5,117 bases of DNA, from positions 1 to 5,117 of the forward strand of contig JAEWRS010000553.1 of assembly GCA_023398855.1 (NCBI GenBank), read 5' to 3'. The notes under the pieces are model-generated. The model was not told the DNA's origin and searched no databases. It saw only the letters and a program-made list of their open reading frames with translations. The position numbers were made by a program, and so were the translations under genes. This document shows positions 1-5,117 of this stretch, in pieces (the first letter of the stretch is position 1; each line of letters opens with the position of its first letter). This DNA is from Bacillota bacterium (lineage in GTDB: Bacteria > Bacillota > Clostridia > Lachnospirales > Lachnospiraceae).

Positions 1-642
1 CCCCTGCCCTATCTGGAAGAGCTGTTTACCCAGGCTGTCAGCCATCCGGATGTTGCTGTTCTTTCTATTGCAACCCGACCTGACTGTCTTCCTCTCCCTG
101 TTCTTCATCTGTTAAAAAGACTAAACCAGATAAAGCCTGTTTGGGTGGAGCTGGGACTTCAGACCATCCACGAATCCACAGCAAATTATATAAGAAGAGG
201 ATATGCCCTTCCTGCCTTTTTAAAGGCCTGCCAGGATTTAAAAGAAGCCGGAATCACAGTCATTGCTCACGTAATTTTAGGACTTCCTGGGGAAACCAGG
301 GAAATGATCATGGAAACTGTGGATTATCTGGGCCATCTGGACGGACAGGGAATCCATGGGATCAAACTTCAGCTTCTCCATGTACTGAAAGGGACTGATC
401 TTGCACAAGAATATGAAAAAGGCCTGGTTTCTGTCTACACCTTGGAAGAATACGTGGACCTGGTAATTGATTGCATAGCCCTGCTCCCTCCTCAGGTTGT
501 TATTCACCGGCTCAGCGGAGACGGACCAAAGCAATTACTTCTTGCTCCCTTATGGAGCGGAAATAAAAAGCTGGTTCTCGGCACTTTGGCAAAGCGGTTA
601 AAAGAACGAGGCATCTGCCAGGGCGACAGATACCTCGAATAA
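1..642 (+). CDS. TIGR01212-family radical SAM protein (YhcC/YtqA-like), 5'-truncated by window
   Basis: The frame is open from base 1 to TAA at 640-642, giving the last 213 residues of a protein whose family is usually about 300-320 residues. The start and the CxxxCxxC motif that binds the 4Fe-4S cluster lie left of the window. Family hallmarks are visible in order: LSIATRPDCLP (fragment residues 21-31), VWVELGLQTIHEST (48-60) followed by IRRGY (64-68), HVILGLPGET (90-99), and the C-terminal block IHRLSGDGPKQLL...APLWSGNKK (168-190) ending in KERGICQGDRY. These are typical of the YhcC/YtqA group of radical SAM enzymes: cytoplasmic, SAM-dependent and of unsettled physiological reaction (family knowledge). 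A GTG at 145 could be read as a start, but it falls inside the conserved VWVELGLQ motif, so it is internal. The gene converges on the CapA-like gene with a 10-bp gap. No frameshift or missing motif is seen in the visible part. Confidence 0.93.
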   Translation, partial: PLPYLEELFTQAVSHPDVAVLSIATRPDCLPLPVLHLLKRLNQIKPVWVELGLQTIHESTANYIRRGYALPAFLKACQDLKEAGITVIAHVILGLPGETREMIMETVDYLGHLDGQGIHGIKLQLLHVLKGTDLAQEYEKGLVSVYTLEEYVDLVIDCIALLPPQVVIHRLSGDGPKQLLLAPLWSGNKKLVLGTLAKRLKERGICQGDRYLE

Positions 643-652
643 TTTTCAACAC

Positions 653-1852
653 CTAATTGTTATTATGAATTACACCGTTTTCATCCACAGACACTCCAAA
701 GGATATACCCTGGTAATACTGGTAAAATGCCTGAATATCATCTGCCTGGGTCAGCATTCTGGTATGCCCTGCTCCAGAGGTACCTGGGACCAGTGACAAT
801 GTAGTGGTTCCCTGATCAAAATCCACGTTCGCCCGTAAAAGAGCTGTTTTGGGAATGCTGCTTCCAAAAATGAAATTGCCAAGGCTGTAACAGATGGGCT
901 TTCCATTATAGTATTCCATTCCCTGGAGCACATGAGGGTGACTACCAATCACTAAGTCTGCTCCGGCATCTATGATCTTCTTCCCCAGGGCCCTCTGGTA
1001 TTCCTGGGGTTTTTCATCTCTCTCCACTCCCCAGTGGACATAAACCACCACATAATCACAGGTTTCTTCTGCCTTTTTTACTTCCTCCAAAAGAATCGTC
1101 GGGTCATAACCGCTTACCATGCCGGGCTTTTTGCTGTTTGCCACCCAACTGGTATCGGGATAGACCCTTGAAGCACCCAGAAAGCCTATGGTTTTTCCGT
1201 TTACCTCCTTCGTTACAAGCTGCCTGGCCCGGCCCATATCAGGGCCTGCTCCCACGAACTGAATACCTGCTCCATTAAGCGCTGTGCAGGTATCCACCAG
1301 GGCATCTGTACCATAGTCAAGAGAATGATTATTAGCCAAGGTCACGATGTCAACTCCAATTTCATTCATCATGGAAACCCTGGAAGGGCTCAGACGAAAT
1401 GTGAACTGCTTGTCCGGTGCCGCGGATCCCCTGTCGCTGAAAGGAAATTCCTGGTTGGCCATAAAAAGATCCGCACTGCTGATTTCGCCTTGGTATCCTT
1501 CATCCAATATTCCATCTATGCCTTTTACATTATCATACGCAGTAGTTACATGACTGGACAGTAATATATCTCCTGCAAAAAGCAGTTGAGCTGCTGGTTT
1601 CAATGACTCCTCTTCCTTGCCCCCGGAAGCCTCCTCCTGAGGGTTGGAATTCTCCAGCGTCAGAACTTCTGTTTCCTGTGATGATTCAGACTCTGACTGA
1701 GTAAGGCTTTCTCTGGAAACTGCTTCTGAGGCAGGCCGCCTTTTCCCCTGGTTTTCTTTCCATTCACTTACTCCAATCCACCCAACAAGTAAAACAAACA
1801 GCAATAGGGGGAAGAAAATCAGAATTTTCATCAGCCCATTATTTTTCTTCAT
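653..1852 (-). CDS. Membrane-anchored CapA family protein (poly-gamma-glutamate synthesis type, metallophosphatase fold)
   Basis: A 399-residue protein starting at ATG 1852. A short basic N-terminus (MKKNNG) precedes a single hydrophobic segment at about residues 9-27, most likely a signal anchor. An acidic Ser/Glu-rich linker (about 45-88) follows, then the CapA domain (about 89-330), predicted to lie outside the membrane. Visible domain motifs are LLFAGDILL (90-98), NQEFPF (133-138), TLANNHSLDYG (171-181), YVHWGVE (271-277), GSHPHVLQG (303-311) and YSLGNFIFG (322-330). The Asp, Asn-His and His residues in these blocks match the metal/active-site signature of the calcineurin-like CapA (PGA_cap) fold. 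The family is named for a component of poly-gamma-glutamate capsule synthesis, but most clostridial members stand alone with no known substrate. No capB/capC-like gene is visible here. ATG 1852 is preferred to the in-frame GTG at 1882 because AGGAGG sits 5 nt upstream and the hydrophobic anchor follows directly. The gene has its own promoter and leader. Confidence 0.9.
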   Translation of the reverse strand: MKKNNGLMKILIFFPLLLFVLLVGWIGVSEWKENQGKRRPASEAVSRESLTQSESESSQETEVLTLENSNPQEEASGGKEEESLKPAAQLLFAGDILLSSHVTTAYDNVKGIDGILDEGYQGEISSADLFMANQEFPFSDRGSAAPDKQFTFRLSPSRVSMMNEIGVDIVTLANNHSLDYGTDALVDTCTALNGAGIQFVGAGPDMGRARQLVTKEVNGKTIGFLGASRVYPDTSWVANSKKPGMVSGYDPTILLEEVKKAEETCDYVVVYVHWGVERDEKPQEYQRALGKKIIDAGADLVIGSHPHVLQGMEYYNGKPICYSLGNFIFGSSIPKTALLRANVDFDQGTTTLSLVPGTSGAGHTRMLTQADDIQAFYQYYQGISFGVSVDENGVIHNNN

Positions 1853-1902
1853 GTATTCCTCCTGATTATTGACAATATCCACATGATTTTTACAGTCTTC
1901 AT
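1849..1902 (-). CDS. Possible 17-residue leader ORF overlapping the CapA-like start (ATGA)
   Basis: On the minus strand an ATG at 1902 opens a 17-codon frame, MKTVKIMWILSIIRRNT, ending in TGA at 1851-1849. The stop overlaps the CapA-like ATG in a 4-nt ATGA junction, the usual geometry of translational coupling. A GGTGA Shine-Dalgarno-like site at 1912-1908 lies 5 nt before the ATG. The two AGG arginine codons near its end are the AGGAGG of the next gene, so ribosomes translating this frame would unwind and cover that site. The peptide is basic at both ends with a hydrophobic middle. It matches no family I recognise. Such a short frame can easily arise by chance in AT-rich leader DNA, so this is a suggestion only. 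It could set CapA-like expression by coupling rather than produce a functional peptide. Confidence 0.22.
   Translation of the reverse strand: MKTVKIMWILSIIRRNT
1858..1863 (-). promoter_or_regulatory. Ribosome binding site of the CapA-like gene (fixes start at 1852)
   Basis: A perfect AGGAGG on the minus strand lies 5 nt upstream of ATG 1852. The longer in-frame reading from GTG 1882 has no purine-rich site ahead of it and would place this Shine-Dalgarno sequence inside the coding region as a Gln-Glu-Glu stretch. The shorter start is therefore the better call. Confidence 0.88.
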
Positions 1903-1976
1903 TACTTTCACCACAAAAACATACAGTTTTTCATAACTATTCTTATATGTTTCATTGGATTTAATTTCCATTTTTT

Positions 1977-2005
1977 ATCTTACACTGCTTCTGTGGATTT
2001 GTCAA
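1977..2005 (-). promoter_or_regulatory. Predicted sigma-A type promoter for the CapA-like gene
   Basis: On the minus strand, a perfect -35 hexamer TTGACA (2005-2000) is followed by a 17-bp spacer and a -10 hexamer TAAGAT (1982-1977, 4 of 6 to consensus). Transcription would begin near 1970, leaving a leader of about 118 nt before ATG 1852. The -35 box begins 10 bp past the stop codon of the upstream DUF5054 gene. The rest of the 163-bp gap (1853-2015) is AT-rich. It has no convincing intrinsic terminator for the upstream pair and no riboswitch or T-box I can recognise; only a small A/T hairpin is seen (1915-1931). Confidence 0.6.
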
Positions 2006-2015
2006 ACCTTCTGTT

Positions 2016-4091
2016 TTACTTATTATGAAAGGTCAGGATATACCGGAAACTGCAATCATCTTCACACCACATGGGAAAATTAGTTCCCCATTTATTGTTA
2101 AACAGGCAGAAGGAAAAGCCTTTGTTCATATCAGGAAGTTCTTTGCAGCCGCCATAAAGCCGTCTGCCCCCTGAGCTGACCAGGGGAGAATCCATATTAC
2201 AAATTTCTATGAACCCATCAGCACCGTCATAAACCAGTTTTTCCACACAATGTTGCCTGCGGTTTCCTCCTTTCACCACTTCCAAAGGAGAGATCTCCTG
2301 ATCCATGATCTTCATTTTCCACATACATGGGTTCTCTACATCAATATTAGCATCAAACCAGAGAGCTTCCGGCATTTTGTTGGCATCTTTATGTTTCCAG
2401 GAAAGATCACATACAAGCTCAGTTCCAAAGGTATAGGTGATCCAGGCTCCTTCAGGACAGCCATATTTTGTCACTGCTTTTACATTACCCGCCATATGGA
2501 TCCTCACCTGTGAACCGGATTTGATTATTTTTCTTACACCAAAGGGGTAATTCCTGTTAGAAAGGCCCTCCACAGCCTCTAGTCCGGGCTTGGAAAAATC
2601 TGCTTCCGACCATGTCATATTTACCTTAAATTCATGATTGTACTCATAAAATTCTGACACCGTATCCATGGCACCATATGTTTCATATGAAAAACGTCCA
2701 AAACAGCCAGACTGGATCCAGACCTTCCCATTCTTCTCCAGATAAATCAAGGTACCGCTTCCGTCAAACGCTGCTTTCCAGTTTTCCATGGAGATCACTT
2801 CAAAGGGATGAACCTCCTCTCCCGCATCCCATACCGCCTCTTCCGGCCTGGCATCCCATGTCAGGATCTTCCTGGCTTCCTCTCTCAGCTCCTCAGGCAG
2901 CTGCCGCACTGCTTCCTTTAAGTATTTTCTCTGTTCTTCATAAGAGCTTTCATACCATTCATAGGTGCTTTCCAAATGATCCGCACCAGTTTCCATGTAT
3001 ATGGCTTGTAAGAGGGCCGTATTTCTTTCCGTAAACATTGCCTCTGTCACATGATTTTCTTTTCTGGCCCTTTTAAAGTCTTCCTTTTTCCAGTTTTCAA
3101 AATCAAATAAATGCTTTTTATAATCAAGCCCCCAGGTATGCTCACATACCATCAGCAGATTTTCCATGAAGCCATGGAATTCCGGTTTATAAAGAGCAAA
3201 CTTTCCCTGTTTCTTCCATTGGTTCTTAAGTCCCAGTAGCCTTCTGAGCCCTTTGACCTTAACCGGATCCGTGGCTACGCCGTGAATCCAGGTATCTCCA
3301 ATTTCTTCCCTTACTACCGGAAGTTCTCCTTTTTTTTCTAAAAGCTTTTGGGCATAGGCATCTAAAGTAGAGGCAGACACCATGGCCCCTGGATACTTCT
3401 CTTCCAACGCTTCTAATTGCTTTAACACTTCTTCCCTGGTGGGAATTCCCAGATTGTCACCCAGAAAAACAAACTCCAGAACATCTTCCATTCCTTCCAC
3501 ATAACAGGCAGAACCGTAAACAGAGGAATACTGAACCAGGAGCTCACTGCCTCCTGACTGCCACACAAAGCTTTTAGGAACCATTGGATTCATGGACGAA
3601 GGGTTCACTCCGATATGTAAATACTGCTTTCCATGACAAGCCATGGCAGGTACCATTGCTTTGGTATGGCCTGGTACGTCGGTCAGCTTTGCAGCAACCG
3701 TCTTTTTTCCAAACTGTTTGTCCAGTGTATCGGAATATGATAAGTTAAAGTCCATCAGATCCACATCCATGAGCTCGGTATGTGTGGTAAAGGCCATTCC
3801 ATGCCAGCAGATGTCACCTCTTTCCACGGCCTCCCTCAGCTTCTTTACTTCTTCCTGTCCGGACTTTTTTAAATACCGGTCAATTAAAAATGCTCCCAGG
3901 GTCCAGACAAACCGTTTCCTCCCATCCCGGTTTAATTCAATGGCAAGCTCAATGGCATGAGGAATATAATCCTGAATATAATTGGTAAGAACAGTATCAG
4001 CCAGATCCGTAAATCCCATATCAAAATGTGTCATAAAAACCACATGAACATTCTTAATTGATGCATTAGTCTTTGATTCATTCTTTGTCAT
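2016..4091 (-). CDS. DUF5054 domain protein, GH38 alpha-mannosidase-like putative glycosidase
   Basis: A 691-residue protein, a full-length match to what I know of DUF5054 proteins. No signal peptide or membrane segment is seen, so it is probably cytoplasmic. The N-terminal half resembles the catalytic barrel of family 38 alpha-mannosidases. VHVVFMTHFDMGFTD (residues 15-29) carries a His-x-Asp pair (H22, D24) like the GH38 zinc ligands. LTDVPGHT (136-143) resembles the GH38 nucleophile region, with D138 the candidate nucleophile and zinc ligand. VCEHTWGLD (315-323) offers H318 as a possible last ligand. The C-terminal part (about 420-691) looks like a beta-sandwich and ends with the block NNKWGTNFPMW (665-675). 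The activity is inferred from fold resemblance; I know of no confirmed substrate. ATG 4091 is chosen over GTG 4100 because AGGTGA lies 5 nt before it and would include the GTG. The frame overlaps the upstream PHP hydrolase gene by 14 bp, so the two are probably translationally coupled. Confidence 0.85.
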   Translation of the reverse strand: MTKNESKTNASIKNVHVVFMTHFDMGFTDLADTVLTNYIQDYIPHAIELAIELNRDGRKRFVWTLGAFLIDRYLKKSGQEEVKKLREAVERGDICWHGMAFTTHTELMDVDLMDFNLSYSDTLDKQFGKKTVAAKLTDVPGHTKAMVPAMACHGKQYLHIGVNPSSMNPMVPKSFVWQSGGSELLVQYSSVYGSACYVEGMEDVLEFVFLGDNLGIPTREEVLKQLEALEEKYPGAMVSASTLDAYAQKLLEKKGELPVVREEIGDTWIHGVATDPVKVKGLRRLLGLKNQWKKQGKFALYKPEFHGFMENLLMVCEHTWGLDYKKHLFDFENWKKEDFKRARKENHVTEAMFTERNTALLQAIYMETGADHLESTYEWYESSYEEQRKYLKEAVRQLPEELREEARKILTWDARPEEAVWDAGEEVHPFEVISMENWKAAFDGSGTLIYLEKNGKVWIQSGCFGRFSYETYGAMDTVSEFYEYNHEFKVNMTWSEADFSKPGLEAVEGLSNRNYPFGVRKIIKSGSQVRIHMAGNVKAVTKYGCPEGAWITYTFGTELVCDLSWKHKDANKMPEALWFDANIDVENPCMWKMKIMDQEISPLEVVKGGNRRQHCVEKLVYDGADGFIEICNMDSPLVSSGGRRLYGGCKELPDMNKGFSFCLFNNKWGTNFPMWCEDDCSFRYILTFHNK

Positions 4092-5117
4092 TTTTTTCAC
4101 CTGCTATGTAGTAAGGATTCGACAGGAGAACCGGAAGATTCAGTTGGCCGTTGAAAAAATTCCGCCTGATTTCAACTCGAAGATATCCTGGCTTTCCTGC
4201 AATTATGTTAATAGATAGATCATCTGATTCACAGAGGATCTCCTCCCTGCTATCCTGGGAAACCAGAAAGAGGATATCACCCTTTTTTAAATTATGAAAA
4301 GTAAACTGAATTTCAGTCCCCGCCTGAATTTCATCCCCAATAAGACACTCTCCGGCACTGGTTTCCATGAAGGGACCTTCCGGCGATATGCTTAAAAAGG
4401 AATGTCCCTTTTTCAGCCCATCCAATATGTCATCGGCGGAATCAGAAAGCGCATACACAAAAGTGCATGGAGATGCAGGCATCCTTCCTGGCTCATATTT
4501 ATGGAAATCACTTCCCCCTGTTATTGGGATCCGTTTTCCTTCCTTCAGCCTGTCATCCCACCAGTTTAAGCATTTCTGGTTACTATCCGGTTCCAGGCCT
4601 CCATTCCATACCTCCACCCCGTCAAAAATTGATTCTTCCAGCCCCCATTTCCAGCCGCAATATGGGCAGAATGGATGGTTGATTACAGTGAAGGCTCCGT
4701 TTTCCTTTGCTTCTCCCAGGATCTCCAATGTTTTTTCCAGGGAATTAGATATAAAATTTCTAAACGGGCGCTTTTTCCCCAGCATTCCCATATGACCCTT
4801 ATAATGGGTCCACTCCACCCCTGGTATCATGGTAACCTGATCAGTGGAGCGCAGTTGATCATTATGGGCATAATTATTATGATCCGTAACAAAAAGAAAA
4901 TTCAGTCCTTCCCTTTCAGCCGCCAATGCCAGTTCCTCTGGTGTCATATTTCCATCAGAGCCACAGGAATGCAGGTGAGTATCTCCCTTAAGCAGCCGGT
5001 AGCTTTTCCATTGGAAAGTCACGTTATATGTGATTGCTGTGCCCTGTTCCTCAACCTTATAAGCTCCCAAAAGTATGCTCCACTCCCCGCGCCTTACTGG
5101 AACAGACGCAAATCCAT
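4078..5117 (-). CDS. CehA/McbA family PHP-domain metallohydrolase, 5'-truncated by window
   Basis: The frame runs without a stop from the window edge to TGA at 4080-4078, showing 345 residues counted from the first whole codon at 5115. The visible start, SVPVRRGEWSILLGAYKV (residues 4-21), is the end of the N-terminal beta region usually found before the PHP domain in this family. PHP metal-site motifs follow in order: GDTHLHS (44-50; H47, H49), VTDHNN (76-81; D78, H79), PGVEWT (98-103; E101), NHPF (146-149; H147) and GGSDFH (200-205; D203, H205). All expected ligands are present, so the enzyme should be active. A beta-rich tail (about 240-336) ends in LSNPYYI, resembling the usual family C-terminus. 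Family members include carbaryl hydrolase CehA; most bacterial members have no known substrate. TTG 5070 is not accepted as the start because the homologous region continues upstream of it. The gene is first in a unit with the overlapping DUF5054 gene. Confidence 0.9.
   Translation of the reverse strand, partial: GFASVPVRRGEWSILLGAYKVEEQGTAITYNVTFQWKSYRLLKGDTHLHSCGSDGNMTPEELALAAEREGLNFLFVTDHNNYAHNDQLRSTDQVTMIPGVEWTHYKGHMGMLGKKRPFRNFISNSLEKTLEILGEAKENGAFTVINHPFCPYCGWKWGLEESIFDGVEVWNGGLEPDSNQKCLNWWDDRLKEGKRIPITGGSDFHKYEPGRMPASPCTFVYALSDSADDILDGLKKGHSFLSISPEGPFMETSAGECLIGDEIQAGTEIQFTFHNLKKGDILFLVSQDSREEILCESDDLSINIIAGKPGYLRVEIRRNFFNGQLNLPVLLSNPYYIAGEKNDKE
4097..4102 (-). promoter_or_regulatory. 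Ribosome binding site of the DUF5054 gene, inside the upstream coding region
   Basis: AGGTGA on the minus strand lies 5 nt upstream of ATG 4091 and inside the last codons of the PHP hydrolase gene (Ala-Gly-Glu). The longer in-frame GTG at 4100 is part of this AGGTGA, so it would occupy its own binding site and is unlikely to be the start. A site embedded in the preceding gene with a 14-bp gene overlap supports coupled translation. Confidence 0.75.

Noticed and set aside
141..398. 85-codon frame overlapping the radical SAM gene in another plus-strand frame
   Set aside because: It lies inside the conserved radical SAM region, shows no domain, and its composition suggests an out-of-frame reading.
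610..646. Imperfect hairpin (ATCTG/CAGAT with flanking GG/CC and a 9-nt loop) near the 3' end of the radical SAM gene, followed by TTTT, as an intrinsic terminator
   Set aside because: The stem is short and mismatched, it lies inside the coding region, and the T-run is only four bases long and 8 nt away from the stem. It is too weak to annotate as a terminator between the convergent genes.
1850..1882. Longer CapA-like start at GTG 1882 (10 extra residues)
   Set aside because: It has no Shine-Dalgarno site, and the strong AGGAGG would fall inside the coding region; ATG 1852 is far better supported.
1915..1931. AAAAAC/GTTTTT inverted repeat with a 5-nt loop in the CapA-like leader
   Set aside because: The stem is almost entirely A/T pairs and only 6 bp long. 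It is not stable enough to be a terminator and shows no match to a known operator.
2678..3034. 118-codon plus-strand frame opposite the DUF5054 gene
   Set aside because: It has the Pro/Ser/His-rich low-information composition typical of an antisense shadow, and no supporting family motif.
3643..3960. 105-codon plus-strand frame opposite the DUF5054 gene
   Set aside because: It lies wholly within a well-supported conserved coding region on the other strand and shows no family motif.
4089..4100. Longer DUF5054 start at GTG 4100 (3 extra residues)
   Set aside because: The GTG is itself part of the AGGTGA ribosome binding site that serves ATG 4091.
4367..4795. 142-codon plus-strand frame opposite the PHP hydrolase gene
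   Set aside because: It is antisense to a conserved gene with intact motifs and has no recognisable domain. It is a shadow frame.

Overview
The window looks like chromosome from a low-to-moderate GC Clostridia, most likely a Lachnospiraceae-type relative (Lacrimispora / Lachnoclostridium-like). This is inferred from strong AGGAGG/AGGTGA ribosome binding sites, a near-consensus sigma-A type promoter, codon use and protein flavour; no marker gene is present to fix the taxon. It holds four protein genes. Both outermost genes run off the window. I see no RNA gene, mobile element, CRISPR array or long repeat.

Layout. Bases 1-642 (+) are the C-terminal two thirds of a TIGR01212-type (YhcC/YtqA-like) radical SAM protein. 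After only 10 bp it converges on a minus-strand gene (653-1852) for a membrane-anchored CapA-family (poly-gamma-glutamate synthesis type, metallophosphatase-fold) protein. A 163-bp gap upstream of capA carries a good promoter (TTGACA, 17 bp, TAAGAT), an untranslated leader of about 118 nt and possibly a 17-codon leader ORF whose stop overlaps the capA start as ATGA. Further right, also on the minus strand, is a tightly coupled pair: a CehA/McbA-family PHP metallohydrolase (4078-5117, N-terminus beyond the window) followed by a DUF5054 protein with a GH38-mannosidase-like N-terminal region (2016-4091). Their reading frames overlap by 14 bp.

How the genes fit together. The PHP hydrolase and the DUF5054 protein are read from one message (right to left) and are very probably translationally coupled, so they likely act on the same substrate. 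A predicted metal-dependent glycosidase paired with a predicted metal-dependent (phospho)esterase/hydrolase suggests breakdown of a decorated, possibly phosphate-bearing, sugar inside the cell, but no substrate can be read from the sequence. The CapA-like gene has its own promoter, although no terminator separates it from the upstream pair, so read-through is possible. The radical SAM gene appears unrelated and is transcribed in the opposite direction.

Three apparent starts need correction. The CapA ORF should start at ATG 1852, not the upstream GTG 1882. The DUF5054 ORF should start at ATG 4091, not GTG 4100. The PHP gene does not start at TTG 5070 but continues past the window edge.
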